Shown: positions 47,506-59,660, numbered from the stretch's first letter. The stretch: DNA of 64,000 bases from Epiperipatus broadwayi (GCA_028023455.1 JAQFVV010000021.1:6168853-6232852), one strand, 5' to 3'. Notes: generated from the letters alone by a model not told the origin. A program made the numbers and translations.

Positions 47506-47628
47506 TATAAATAAATAGTATTGATAAATGTTTAAGAAAGTTTTAAATGGTTTGATATGTTAAAGTAGAAATCAATACATAAGAAAAGGAAGAAGAAAAT
47601 TATATTACTTTGAAAGAATGCTACTTAC

Positions 47629-48105
47629 AATTTGAATTTATTATTTACACTCAGAAAAAGTGCTTGCGTAATAGCTTGAATGGCTGTGTTTAATTGTATT
47701 AAAAATTATTTAGCAGAGTGCTATATAAATAAATGTTTATTTACATATGTTTAAGCTTCATTTGAGAGTGACGTTCAGTAAATTCTAGGTAATTTTGTCG
47801 ACGTCATTTACTCGGATATCATAGACAGTTGTTTAAAAAGTGAGTGATCTATTCTCATACTTTCACTTACAATACTTAAGATTTGCCCATATATATACAT
47901 TTGGGTTGGATTGAATAAGTGGATTCATTTTATTCTTTCCTAAATTCTATATCTTGTATTGGTAGTGGAATTTATTCATTTATTATTTACACTCAGAAAA
48001 AGCGCTTGCGTAATAGCTTGAATGGCTGTGTTTAATTGTATTAAAAATTATTTAGCAGAGCGCTATATAAATAAATGTTTATTTACATATGTTTAATTTG
48101 AATTT
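47629..48105. mobile_element. 455-bp element with 113-bp direct terminal repeats and 11-bp target duplication
   Basis: The terminal repeats 47640-47752 and 47982-48094 are direct copies (period 342) differing at only two positions. The flanks carry AATTTGAATTT (47629-47639 and 48095-48105). The surrounding sequence reads continuously as an S2/PLE tail across the insertion (...ACTTACAATTTGAATTTTTC, then TAAAG...), which confirms the boundaries. The repeats do not start with TG or end with CA and there is no coding sequence. It could be a 1.33-unit head-to-tail insertion of a 342-bp circle, or a miniature terminal-repeat element. The two differences both change AGCGCT to AGTGCT in segments that are complementary to each other. 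Confidence 0.8.
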
Positions 48106-48440
48106 TTCTAAAGATTACAATTAATTCTAGATGATGGAAGTAGTCTAACATATCATTACAGATATATTATTGACAGTTTATTGATGTACACAATCAGTAT
48201 AAGTATAATAGTAATTCTTTTAATTGTAAGTATATGTTGGAATATTTCCATCATCTAATATTAATTGTTAAATGTTTTTTTTAAACCATTCAAATTTTAT
48301 TTAAACTTTCAAACATATTAAACTGTTAGTAAAGAATATAGCACAAAATTTCAAGTGGAATTATTCTCAACAAGGTCCAGATTTGATTCCCATGATAGGT
48401 ATTGTTACTGTCAGGCAAGCAACACTTAAAAAAGAGAAAA
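48106..48440. mobile_element. Inverted S2/PLE tail remnants
   Basis: 48106-48165 reads in the plus sense (TTCTAAAGATTACAATTAAT, then GATGGAAGTAGTC). 48240-48270 reads the same tail in reverse (GGAATATTTCCATCATC), followed by box B (GATTTGATTCCCATG near 48372) and TCAGGCAAGCAACAC. It is another inverted arrangement of the S2 unit. Confidence 0.6.
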
Positions 48441-49035
48441 GAACAATAGTTGATATATACCTTGGTGAGATTATTAATACAGATGGAAACCTAATGGATA
48501 AAATTGATCATAGAATTAAACTTGTTTGGAATGCTTTTGGTAGAAATAACTTGATACTAAGAGGAAATATGACTATATGTTTGAAAGGAAAGGTTTTTAA
48601 TAAATGTGTTTTACCAGTTCTTACTTATGGATCTGAGACTTGGACACTTAATAGAAGAGCAATACAGAGACTTCAGACCACTCAAAGAAGTATGGTGAGA
48701 TGCATGTTAGGAGTAACATGAAGAGATCAAAAACAATATATGGATAAGAGAATAAACAGGTGTTACTGACCTCATTGAAAAAATTAAAAGACTGAAGTGG
48801 AGTTGAGCTGGACATATTGCTAAAAGAGATGATAATAGATGGACAATTGGAATCTTGAACTGGATTCCAAGAGATTGTAAAAGACCCAGAAATAGATCAC
48901 ATGTGAGATAGATGGCTGAAATAAGAAAGTGTGCAGGGGTGATGTGGAGAAGAGAAGCTAAAGATCAGAGTAGATGGACTGAACTTGGAGAGACCTCCAT
49001 CCTGCAGTGGAATGATAATAGTTGATGATGATGAT
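48441..49035 (+). pseudogene. RTE-like retrotransposon, RT C-terminus and 3' tail
   Basis: The open frame to 48721 reads DIYLGEIINTDGNLMDKIDH, RIKLVWNAFGRNN, CLKGKVFNKCVLPVLTYGSE, TWTLNRRAIQRLQTTQRSM and RCMLGVT. This is the stretch after the RT palm that is highly conserved in RTE-like elements. After a stop it continues in fragments equivalent to ARRDDNRWTIGILNWIPRDC, then the HVRWMAEIRKCAGVMWRREA tail and GAGACCTCCATCCTGCAGTGG-type end with a (GAT)n tail at about 49020. The catalytic RT part is missing (5' truncation). It is the best copy of the family in this window and the reference for the fragments at 14.8, 18.9-21.2, 24.5, 40.7, 41.9 and 59.5 kb. Confidence 0.85.
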
Positions 49036-51889
49036 TATAGTATTGCTCCTATTACTAACAATTGATGTATTTGAAAAGTTTCCATGAAGTTTAATTTTTT
49101 CAAAAAACATTTAACAATCAATATTAGATGGTGCAAACATATCAAAGCATAATTGGTACTAAGATAGTGTTAATTAAAGATAGAAAAAAAGTGATTTTAA
49201 TTAAATTGTTTTCTAATATATTTAATTTATTAATTAAATGAGTCATTATTGAGACTTTGATTAAAAACAAATACATTATAAGTGACTTATTTTTTTGATG
49301 CAGGAAACAAATTATCACATGGCAGAACGTGTGGATAGGATAAATATATGAGATAAAAAACACTAGTCAGTCTCTGTTTTTTTTTTAAATTTCTCTCCAG
49401 TCATAATTGCAAGGCAAGATCTGACTAAGATGAAATTCAATTCTAGTTGCCCCAAAGAATAAGGTGAAGCCCATTTAAAAATGGAAAAGGGTTAGCATTG
49501 AGTTTATTGGAGAAACAAGTGAAAACAGCATTAGGAAATTATAAGTTATTATTATCATTTTTTAATTACAATCATAAAAAAATTATGCATTACTGGTTTA
49601 TGGATTGTTTGCCAATTGCTAATCTTAATTGAATCATTTATACTATCTGGAAATGTAGTCATTGAAAAAGAATAGATATAAAACTGTAAAAGTATCCTAT
49701 AACTTGCCTGGCTTGTGTTTTAGAATTTAGAGTCCCATGTGATGCCATTATTCCATCTGATTGGCTGTCACTTAAGCATTTTTAAAGCGTATCTGTTTGA
49801 AGGTGTTTAGCTTTCACGTTATTATATTATCTGTTTACGCTAAATTTTAATATATTTACTATCGTCCTAAGAGATAAAGTATGTCCCTGAATCTAGCAAC
49901 CAAGATTCTATAGAAAAATTAAAATCAACCAACAGATTAAAATAAAAATAATATAATGATGAACATTAAACTTAAATGAAATAATATTCATTCAAACGGC
50001 TAACATGGAAGATAATTATTTAAATCTAAGATCTGAAAAAGATTTTCTAACTAGCAAAATTAATCTGCTAAGGAATGAGTTGTTTTGAATGCTGTTGAAA
50101 GAATAATTTATTAAAAGTAGACCATGTATGGTAAAGAAAATTAAACAAGGATAAAATAACAGTAAAAGAACGAATAAACCCAAACAAAGGGGAAAATATC
50201 AATGATAGTACTAGAATGGTTTCATTAAAAACGGGTAAAGCTGTAATTACAAATCTAGTTAATATTTGACATATAGGCTTTTCCATACCTGTATCTTAAA
50301 TATAAATATAAAGGGCTTTGAACTCAGACTTTCACTCAACTTTCAACTTTCCATGCTATGTCATACCACTGATACACCTGACCCCACATATGTCTAAAAG
50401 ATAAATAATCACCAGTCGAGTCACCAGTTGAGTCAAATGTGTCAAGATTTAGAATTTGAATAATAAAAAAGGAATTTGCAAATTTATTCATAATTATTAC
50501 AATTTTTTTTGTTTTATCTTTTAAAGATTTTTTTAAATTTGTATGTTTATATATAATTTTTAATTGTAAAAATAGACAACGTAAATTTTTATTTTAAAAA
50601 GATAACTGATTTCATGCATATATTTTAGAATAGGTTGAAGAAGAAGGGCTAAATTTATCCAGAAACATTTGTAAATAGACATGCTATATAGAGGTGATTT
50701 ATGTATTAATAGATGTACCCGCTAAATAAAGATAATTTAATGTATTGATTAGAGAATGAAACATGACTTGGATATATTTCAAATTTTTCTGTTATTATTA
50801 TAATTTTATTCTTTAAATTATTTTAAAATGAAAGAGTAATAGTTGTATCTATTCTTAATTCAATGCTCAGTTTGATCACATATATTCTAATGTGCTGAAA
50901 GAGTTCAAAGTGCAAACAAGTAGAATTAGAACTATGGATTTTATAATAGGCACTAGAAGTCAAGAAGAAGTAAGGATAGGCAAACCAGTCTTATGAATCT
51001 AGAGATGACACCAAAGATATGGAAATATTCTTATCCTTTAAACAAATAAAATCAATTTATGCTGACCAAATTATCTCTACAGTCCAGATGAATAATAAAA
51101 ATGACTATTACTGAAGAAATATCATTAGGTCATCATTATTACTTCATTTAAATAATAAAATGAAAATTGTTGATGATGGGTGGTTTTGGAAGTGATTTAG
51201 GTACTGACTAATATTATATTGGATGAATAAAATTTGGACTATGAGCATTTTAGCATTGATTATAAAGTTCAATAGTTGGTCATCGGTGTGGCATAATTAA
51301 GGTTTCAACTGGAACTAAGAAGTAATTTGAAAATGCATAGTTTTAAATATTAGAACTTCAGTATTGATAAAATTGTATATTTCTGTAAAGTGGAAATCCC
51401 ATGCAGTTTTTCATTATTTGAAAAGGAATCTACAGTTGTCAGTAGTTAATTTAAAGGTCATTTTATCAAAATCAATAATTATATTATTTTGAGCTTGGGC
51501 TGATGACTTCATCATCCCTAAAAATGAACTCCATAAGTTATTTTTATGAGTCACAATTATACATAAAAAGGAAAATGATATTTCTATGTGCACATTCATA
51601 TACTCTACCTTCAAGAAATTAAATCACTGTCTCAACTCAGAGTTTTTGGACATCTGAATTTGAACATCACTATGCATTTTTGATTTTAGAGTCAAATGAA
51701 AAAGTTGGCATATTCACCACTTTATTTGTTGAACATTAAGTGAGCATCCTTATAAATAGTTCCACAGCAATAATAGCTGCAATGATAAAAATATTTAATG
51801 TGGACATTAGAAATTTACCTTGTTCTCATCTTTAAAAGTCACCAAGAGCATTGTAAGACTTTTCCACAGTTAATACCTCACTGCTTTTT
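49036..51889. other. AT-rich spacer with one possible SINE scar
   Basis: 50310-50390 has a box B-like GAGTTCAAAG on the minus strand and GC-richer flanks, possibly an old SINE. Otherwise nothing recognised. Confidence 0.35.
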
Positions 51890-52260
51890 GCATATAGATA
51901 GAAGGATAGAAAAATTCAATTGGATGAATGAAATGACAAATGAAAAAGTTTTACAAAGAGTAAATGAAAAAAGAAAATTGATTGAGGAAATTAACCATAG
52001 AAAGAAAGAGAAACTGGATTGGAAATATATTAAGAAGAAAGAATAGTTAATGAAAGATGTTTGAAGGGAATGGTAAGTGGAAACAAGAAGAAAGGATGAA
52101 AGAGATTAATCTTGCTGAATGATATATAAAAGATAAGAAGAGTTGCATGGAATCGAAGAGCTGGGCAATGAAGAGAACAGAGTGGAAAAATGAATGGATT
52201 TTTGATGAGACTGCTTTCTAAACTTGTCCATGGGTCAAAATACTATTGATTTGATTGATA
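51890..52260 (+). pseudogene. C-terminal remnant of a LINE (lysine-rich tail)
   Basis: Plus-strand translation gives FNWMNEMTNEKVLQRVNEKR then KLIEEINHRKKEKLDW. This follows the familiar LINE tail pattern W-x-D/E-x-I/M-x-N-E-x-V-L-x-R-V near the end of ORF2, normally followed by GHxxR and an EGxxxGKRxxGR segment. Here that region is broken by stops (EW, VETRRKDERD, EELHGIEELG). The 82-codon open frame 51798-52046 is therefore not an independent gene. Confidence 0.5.
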
Positions 52261-52464
52261 CTTGAATTATTTTTGAACTTGCTTAAATTTAAAGTTAGCA
52301 TATAAATTTAAATAAAAATAGCTTTTGACATATGTCAAAAAGACAGTAAGAGTTATATTGTCATTATTAAGATGATATAAGGTAACATTCCAAAATAAAC
52401 ACTAGCAATATGTTCAATATTTTCATAAATTCTATTGAAATGGTTAGTATTATTTATTAGCACA

Positions 52465-52700
52465 GATAAAACTCTCCATACAGTATTCCACTCAGTGCAA
52501 ACCAGAGTAATCAATGGATGCCAGAAGGCTTGTGTATAAAATTCCCACCACTCATCCAATATACCCAGAGTAGTTTTTGGCTTGTGGCCTTCATTAGTGA
52601 GGACCCTTGGATCCAAGAGCCCTGCACCTAGATTTTAGGATCTAATGCAACCCTCCAGCAGCCACTTTTTACTTCTACTTAACTACAGAACTATCAGTCT
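52465..52700 (-). repeat. Ribozyme-bearing repeat, family F2, copy d, with degenerate hammerhead
   Basis: Shares CTCCATACAGTA and CACTCAGTGCAAACC then GAGTAATCAATGGATGCC with the other F2 copies, and GCACCTAGATTTTAGGATC with 15330-15350. The ribozyme (52605-52566, minus) reads CUCA, CUAAUGA, stem II GGC-CACAA-GCC, AAAAAC, ..CUC, UGGG: stems I and II are kept but G5, G12 and the GUC triplet have been lost. Confidence 0.7.
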
Positions 52701-53203
52701 TAAATTGAAAACAATAATATTTTCAATCCAAGCTCATTAGCTTATATAGTCATATAGGTCTGAACTCAGTTCAGTATCTACTAGTGCCTGTTTTAATAAC
52801 AGTTATAAGCAAGCAAAAAATATAATGGTCATGTGATGTTTATTGGCTTAGTATTATTTATAATGTGATTAGACTGAGATCCACTATATCTTAAGTGAAA
52901 TGTGAATTTACTACAGCAAAAAAACTCAATTAAAGCCTGTTTTCTTTATAGTAATACGTTTAAGTACTTATGTCGAGAGTTATGCAAGAAAAATAATAAT
53001 TAATCAACAAAATACATTTAATATCTTTAACATAATTGACTAAGATATTTACTAGCACAGTTCAAATTGTAGTTTTAAACAGATGGTAATCAACTTCTAT
53101 ACATGCACTGTACTGTCATAGTAAACTAATGTTGTTTTTGTTGTTGTGAGAAAACTCTGAATCCAAGCCTAACTGGCCTATATAATTGTATTAGGGTAGA
53201 AAG
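52701..53203. other. Spacer, partly homologous to the flank of the F2 dimer
   Basis: Sequence to about 52860 resembles 15360-15500 (AAATTGAAAACA, GGTCATGTGATGTTTA versus GATCATGTGATATTTA), so the F2 unit is longer than the foldback core. Nothing else recognised. Confidence 0.45.
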
Positions 53204-53387
53204 ATAAGACAGCAACTCTTATCTTTTCTAAGACTCTATCATGTGGCTTAGATAAATAATTTCTCCATGGTTTGATATTTAATATCTTTACTAAAATAAG
53301 ACAGCCACTCTTATCTTTTCTAAGACTCTATCATGTGACTTAGATCAAGAATTTCTCCATGGTTTGATATTTAATATCTTTACTAAA
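53204..53387 (+). repeat. 92-bp unit in two tandem copies
   Basis: ATAAGACAGC(A/C)ACTCTTATC starts at 53204 and again at 53296. The copies differ at a handful of bases. Confidence 0.9.
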
Positions 53388-53604
53388 TGTAACATGCTAA
53401 TCTCTCTCCTTTTAAATATGAAACATATTGCTTTTAATGATTGTATAAATTAATCGTGTATGATGAAATAAGCTCATTTTTAAAATAATTATTTTTGACT
53501 TAATAAAGAATGATTAATAATCTATTTAAATGCATTTTAAAAAAGGATTATTTTGAAGAAGTAATTGTTATGTTCACTCATAAATAGAACTAATATATAT
53601 ATAT
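53388..53604. other. AT-rich spacer
   Basis: Ends in a (TA)n run at 53588-53606 that abuts the PLE tail. Confidence 0.4.
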
Positions 53605-54340
53605 ATATGCGCTGTATGCACAGATAATGAAGCTAGAACGTATATATTTAAAAGCAAAATTTTAATTTACTAAAATATAAAACTATTAAATTATAGAGCT
53701 TATCGCTTTCAAAAGACTACTTGCTCTCATACTCATAGCTGCTGTTGTTATAACTGCGTTGTAGAAATGGAAATTTATGCAGATTGATGCAAATGAGTTA
53801 TAACTGCCATTTTCCAGACAGAGCAAAGCATACTTATCTTATATTGATGGATTTGGGGTTGCTAGCTATGTGAAATGCCTCTTTAATCTTGCATCGGGCA
53901 TCGTGTCTTTCAGAGTATACGATGCTGGCAGTGATTGGTTCAAATTTATGGCTCGATGTTCTTTCATGTTCACAGAAGATGGAATTGCCTTCTTGCTTAA
54001 TTTTAGTTTTATTGTAGATATATTTGTGTCGGGCTACTCTATTGGGTATGTTAGTCTGGGTCTCCCCATAGTATGCAGCTTGGCAGTTGGCTTGAGGGCA
54101 GATCATTTTGTACACCACCTGAGGAGTGAGTCCGGGTGTGATTCTATGTTTTGAGTTGTGACCAGTAAGCAACACTAACGTCTTTGGATAGTGTGTTGTT
54201 GAGACATTTGTCCAGGGGTTGGATATATAGTATGCAAATTCTTGATTTAATGTCTTTGATGTGGCTATGATGAATATTATAATAGAACTTATTGACTTCC
54301 CTGTTGATAGCCAAATGGAGTGCAGCATTTAGGAAGCTGT
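53605..54340 (-). mobile_element. Penelope-like element, 3' end with GIY-YIG domain and tail
   Basis: Coding sequence at 53834-54328 is followed by a roughly 230-bp tail ending ATTATCTGTGCATACAGCGC (plus-strand 53610-53630 reversed). The tail matches the two inverted tails at 59766-60302. The RT is absent, so the copy is 5'-truncated. Confidence 0.75.
53834..54328 (-). pseudogene. GIY-YIG endonuclease domain of a Penelope-like element
   Basis: A 164-codon open frame. Residues about 70-90 (PQVVYKMICPQANCQAAYYG) carry the GIY-YIG pair in the form VYK...YYGET with the spaced Cys residues seen in PLEs. NIPNRVARHK (about 93-102) supplies the conserved Arg and His. NSIFCEHERTSSHKF (about 115-129) is the following Cys/His segment. 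KIKEAFHIASNPKSIN (about 147-162) contains the catalytic Glu and the closing motif. In PLEs this domain lies C-terminal to a telomerase-like RT and cuts the target DNA. The domain looks intact, but the first about 45 residues are not PLE-like, so the true upstream part is lost. Confidence 0.85.
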
Positions 54341-55034
54341 AACATAAATTTTTTGAGGAAATCTGGGTGATTAAAGTGCCTTAGTATATTCTCCCCATGT
54401 CAATGCATGGAGGAAAATATATGATATAATTATGCAATCATATATTTGAAATAGGAGAGTCAGGTTGATTACAATTTTTTTAGAAAATTCAAAAAAGGAT
54501 CTATTAGAAATTTATTCCCTCTCCCAAAATTTTAGAAACATTTTCCCTGAACAGTTTATCTCAGTGGTAAAAGTAGAATTCAAGAGTAAAATATTTTTGA
54601 ATCGATCTCTAGCTTTAAAAAAAATCATTAAAAAGTGAAATTGACGTATTTAAATTAAACTATCAGAGATATTACTTAAATAATTATTCGATTATAATAA
54701 AAAATAAATGTAAAATAAAACAGTCTCTACATATCCATTGCAGAAAAATTCTTGTACAATAATTCTCCAAATACCTTCTCTTTATAGAAAAATATATTAG
54801 AACCGTTATCTGCTTAGGCTAAAAATTATTGGATACCCATTTACCAACCAAATTGAGATTTCTAGCTAGGTTTAACATATCCATCTAGCTGACGAAAATG
54901 TCCTAAACCTGTTTGTAACTTGTCTCCATCATCTAGTTAGACGATTCAAATTTATTTATATTTTTCTAAATAAATTCACCTGTTATTAATACTATGCAGA
55001 TCAGTGTAGAAAACTATATTTTGGATGTTATACT
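54341..55034. other. Spacer with a possible SINE scar
   Basis: 54560-54620 (TTATCTCAGTGGTAAAAG then GAATCGATCTC) resembles box A and box B of a tRNA-like sequence. Otherwise nothing recognised. Confidence 0.35.
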
Positions 55035-55215
55035 TCTCCTCTTCTTCACCAGGTGTTGCTGGCCTGACCAAAAGACAAGCTAGTATAAGACTTGGAATTA
55101 GTGGCATTTGAATTCATGAATACTGAATTCAAGTTGATGCTTTAATCAACTACGCAATTATAACAAAATTTTATTCAACCCAGGTTTGAATCCTGTTCAT
55201 GGATATCGCAAAGAA
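55035..55215. mobile_element. SINE S2 fragments in inverted arrangement
   Basis: 55035-55165 is S2 in reverse (GGTGTTGCTGGCCTGACC ... TGATGCTTTAATCAACTA). 55180-55200 has a plus-strand box B (AGGTTTGAATCCTG). Confidence 0.55.
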
Positions 55216-56089
55216 CAATCATTATGCCATTTCAGTTTCAAATTGGGTAATTAAAATATTAACTGCAATTGGAGAAAATTCTCTATCAATGTTCTGATGC
55301 ATTTATTAAAATACGTTTTTTTTTAAAAATTACAGATAAAGTTAAACAATAAATTTAGATTTGTGGAACATTGTTTAAAAATAAATAGTAGTTAGAATAA
55401 ATAATTTAACAATTAACATGTTACTTTTTTGTTTTATTTTAAATATCTGAATTATCAAAATATTTTTAGCTATTTTTTTATATTAAAGCATTTATAATAA
55501 TTTTTTTTTTATCCATCATTTATATCAGCTATGTATAGTTATAATTGCTGAAAATGGGAATATATAAACAATAAAAATAAATGTTTATGCATTAAAGCAA
55601 ACAAAAGAGAAATAAAATGAAAAGATGTCTTTGTTAATCATGAATAATCAATTAATGAAGGAATATATAATTTTTTTAAAATTATTTAAAATATTCATTT
55701 TTTTTTCTTTTTAAATTTTAAAATTAAGTTTGCTAGTTAATATTAAAATTTTAAGTTAATACCTAACTAAAAGTAAATTGTCACGTGATACATGTAATAT
55801 CAACCAATAATCGTCCACTTAGTTGTTCAGGAAGTCATGCTATTTGAGCATCATTATGACACTATGAGCATTTAACACGACCATGCAATTTGAACTGAAT
55901 TAATTTTTAGTCCTGTTACTACTATCTATCATTGCATTAACATTAAAAGTTTGAATTGATACATAGATAAAATCAAATTGTTGAAATGATGCAGTAAAAA
56001 GAATAAATTAATGAACAAATATATAGATATAATAAACACCTCCATACTTCCCCATTCTTTTTAAATTCATATAAATAAAGATATAATAA
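55216..56089. other. AT-rich spacer, nothing recognised
   Basis: No supported feature. Confidence 0.4.
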
Positions 56090-56160
56090 AAGACAAATGT
56101 CCCCCAAGAAGCATTTCGTGCTGAACCAGCACTCATCAGTTGGCCCAGGTCACTATCTCA
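56090..56160 (-). ncRNA. Type I hammerhead ribozyme, family F1, copy 4
   Basis: The minus strand keeps CUGAUGA (56138-56132), a perfect stem II GUGCU-GGUUC-AGCAC and GAAA. Inner stem I is CCAA/UUGG, with a distal segment pairing in 5 of 6 positions (GUGACC with GGACAU). Predicted H17 is C. Stem III is reduced (A-U closing pair only). This is the copy with core and stems I and II all intact. Confidence 0.8.
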
Positions 56161-57286
56161 TATATATCTCTATTATATACAAAGTATTTATCTAGAGTAA
56201 ATTGTTACATTTTCATTTACCATTGTCAAACTCCCTCCATTCACAACTTTGACGCCATCCATTTCAGATAAATACACTAATGATTATTACTAATTATTTT
56301 CGAAACTAGAGATTATCTCTAGCACAGATATGAACTTTAAATATAACAAATATATACTGTATTTAATAACTGTAGACTTGATGTTCAAGCAACTTAATAG
56401 GCGATTGAGCATTTGATACTTCTACCCAGCTAGTAGGAAATGAGTTTAACTCTTAACTTTGAACTTACTACTCTATTACTGGCGTTATGACACGCAGAAT
56501 AGTAAACAATAATATTTATATCTAATAAAAAGAGCAAAAAAAAAAAATCCTCCTACTTTATCAATAATAACTTCAGGCTTTTTTAAAATTTATTTATAGA
56601 GTTTGTGGCAAAATAAAACTACTATTAACCCAGATTTTATTAAAATTAATTCTAGATTAATTAAAATAATGAAAAAAAATTAAAGCAACAAATTTATTTA
56701 AAGTACAAAAAGCAAAGATTACTTTCCTACATTAACTAGAATCACATACATATTTTTTCTTTCCCATAATGCAAATTTAAATTATCTAAAAACATGATAT
56801 TCAGTGGATTTACAATATCTGCTATATTTTGATCCAAGTTTCCCACATGTATATCACACATCACATACAATAGTTTATGTTTTGTTGATAAAACTTTGAC
56901 TAGAATTCATGTTGTTTATTTGAACTGCAAGTATACAATACTTTTCACCAGCCACATATATATAACACACATAGTTTTTTATACATATTATATGTGTATA
57001 TAAATTAAAATTGTAGCACAAACAAAATTTTTAAAAAATAGTAATAATTGTTAATGTATTTAGAGGACACATTTACATACATTTTATTAAAAGTGTGTTT
57101 CACTCATAGTTCACTGAAAAAATAATAATAAGAAAAAAAATTACCATATCATATTTTTATTTTTTTAATAAAGTAAATAGTGAAATGTCTAACTTTTATT
57201 GCAATTAAATATGCTGTAGGTAATGTATTTTTTTTCAATAATTTTTCTCTTATAAAAACATAATAGGGTTTTGTTATTAAGAAAGT
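56161..57286. other. AT-rich spacer, nothing recognised
   Basis: No supported feature. Confidence 0.4.
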
Positions 57287-58308
57287 AAATCTATTATTAT
57301 AAAGTGCCAAAAATCTTGAAATCATTAGATTGGAAGTTGAACTCCGATAATGTGCTATTACTTTTAAATATTATAAATCTCTGTGCACTCACACATCAGT
57401 AAGAGTTTAAAAAACTTAAGTGAATCACTTAAGTTTAGAGTGCATTTCTATAAATACACCAACTTTCACTGATCATGCTAAATCAGGGCTTGAGTCTATT
57501 GTGTACCTGATGTTATAATCAAATTTTGAATTGTACAAATCTATTTAACCTATCACAGGAAAAAGACATTGTCTTATTTTTAACCACCTACGATCAGACA
57601 AATGTGACTTATAAATGTAAATCTATTATTATAAAGCACTGAAAATCTTGAAATGATTAGATCAAAAGTTGAACTCCGATAATACACTATTACTTTTAAA
57701 TATTATAAATCTCTGTGCACTCACATGTCAATAAGAGTTAAAAAAACTAAATGCATTTGTACAATTCAAAATTTGATTATAACATCAGGCACACAATAGA
57801 CTAAAGCCCTGATTTAGCATGGTCAGTGAAAGTTGGTGTATTTATAGAAATGCACTCTAAACTTAAGTGATTCATTTAAGTTTTTTAAACTCTTACTGAC
57901 ATGTGAGTGTGCAGAGATTTATAATATTTAAAAGTAATAATGCATTATCAGAGTTTGACTTCTGATCTAATGATTTCAAGATTTTCAGTGCTTTATAATA
58001 ATAGATTTACATTTATAAGTTGTATTTGTCTGATCGTGGGTGGTTAAAAATGAGACACTGTCTTTCTCCTGTGATAGGTTAAATAGATTTGTACAATTCA
58101 AAATTTGATTATAACATCAGGCACACAATAGACTCAAGCCCTGGTTTAGCATGGTCACTGAAAGTTGGTGTATTTATAGAAATGCACTCTAAACTTAAGT
58201 GATTCACTTAAGTTTTTTAAACTCTTACTGATATATGAGTGCTTATAGATTTATAATATTTAAAAGTAATAGCGCATTATTGGAGTTCAACTTCTAATCT
58301 AATGATTT
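57287..58308. repeat. Tandem-plus-inverted small repeat, locus FD3 (332-bp unit)
   Basis: Layout: a full plus unit 57287-57618, a partial plus unit 57619-57750, a partial minus unit about 57756-58011, and a near-complete minus unit 58012-58308. The period is 332 bp on both sides (AAATCTATTATTATAAAG at 57287 and 57619; TTTGTACAATTC at 57756 and 58088). Each unit contains a smaller palindrome AACTTAAGTGAATCACTTAA. No open frame and no hammerhead core found. Confidence 0.85.
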
Positions 58309-59464
58309 TATTAAGAAAGTATGATTTTTAAAATTGTTTTGATGTTTTTAAGTCAGTATCAACTTTAAATATGTTCTCAAATTTTGTAAAACTTTTAGCA
58401 TTATATTTAAAAACACTTAATTAGTGAAAGAGTGCATATCAAATTTGGAATAAAATGTATGTGCTTTCAATATAAACTGAACAAATTTTATTAGTAAATA
58501 TGATTGCATATAGTGATCCAAGATGGAAAAATGGCTGTGTGTGTATTGTAAAATTTATTTATAATTTTTTATTTTTATTTTAATGTGGTCACATATGGCA
58601 GTCAAAGATAGAAAACTATCAAGAATTATAACATATATTAAATTTATACATTTTTATATTTTTGTTGTTGTTCGTTTACATTATCTTGGATAGCATATAA
58701 TTAAAATATATTGATGCAGTGTAAATTAAATGGCTTCACTGTCAGTATAAATTCAAAATACATTTTGTATTTATTATTAATGCATCTTTAAAAATAACTA
58801 AAATAATCTTCTACTTTACAAATATAATGTGAAAAAGGGTTATCATTTTGTGCTGCTCAACCCCTGTGTGTGATCCTTTGCCCTATAGAGTTTCATTATG
58901 CATTGGTAAAGAAATGTAAAAACTAATATGTAGCTTTATTGCCATTCTATGAAAATCATTCAACATAAAATTATAATACAAGATTGGTATAAAGACAGTT
59001 TAGATTATAGAAAGTATTGCCATGATAAAATTCACCAAGAGTGGATTAAGGGGCTACAATGTAAATTATAAAATTTATTATGACAAAAAATTGATGAGAT
59101 AATGTGCAAGCATTTATATTTTATCTGACTTTTATAATATATAAAATCTTCATATGTACTTCTGACTATTCTTTATATTGTTATTTGATCTGTATTTCTT
59201 TTGATCTGTGAACTCATAATAGATATGAAGTGCAGTTAGAAGCACCATCAAATAATAACTGTAACTAATTCAGTACAACAGGTGGGTTCTTCAGTAATCA
59301 GCTAACAAGCTAGCTCTAAAAAAATGTTTGCTGCATACATTACATCTGTATTATATATAATCTGAATGAAGTCATTAAAAATATTTGTAGATATAAATAT
59401 AATATGAATAAAGCCATTAAAACATCTATAGATATAATAGTAAGAATTATAAAACTCTGTATAT
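58309..59464. other. AT-rich spacer, nothing recognised
   Basis: No supported feature. Confidence 0.4.
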
Positions 59465-59660
59465 AACTATTATCAATCCATTACAGGACAATGTCACATC
59501 AAGTTTAATTCATAGATTTCTATTAACATCATTTCAGTGAACTCTGTTATCTCTTTCATCCATTCTAAATACAATCTTTTTTTTCTAATTTTTTTTACAA
59601 TTGGCTGTTATCATCTATTTATAACTAATTTATCCATATTTCCAATCTAGTTCCATTTTA
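59465..59660 (-). mobile_element. Decayed RTE-like 3' tail
   Basis: ACTATTATCAATCCATTACA then GTTTAATTCATAGATTTC and CTCTTTCATCCATTCTAAAT follow the order of the RTE tail (minus strand) with many changes. Confidence 0.55.

Larger units (their letters stand above)
47387..47533. repeat. Hairpin with hammerhead-like sequences, family F3, locus 2
   Basis: The two arms (ATCAATACTATTTATTTATA ... and its reverse complement) enclose two oppositely oriented ribozyme-like units that meet near 47450-47460. It interrupts the SINE S2 copy upstream. Confidence 0.7.

Noticed and set aside
47640-48094. Miniature LTR retrotransposon as a firm call
   Set aside because: The direct repeats lack TG/CA ends and no primer-binding site or polypurine tract is visible; the 11-bp duplication is longer than the 4-6 bp made by integrases.
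51798-52046. Lysine-rich 82-codon small protein gene
   Set aside because: The sequence follows the C-terminal pattern of LINE ORF2 (NEKVLQRVNEKR) and is continued by broken tail motifs downstream.
57380-57420. Hammerhead core in the 332-bp FD3 unit (reverse reading CUGAUGUGUGAGUGCAC then AGAGA)
   Set aside because: The consensus over four unit copies is CUGACAUGUGAG, lacking CUGANGA, and GAAA is absent in all copies.
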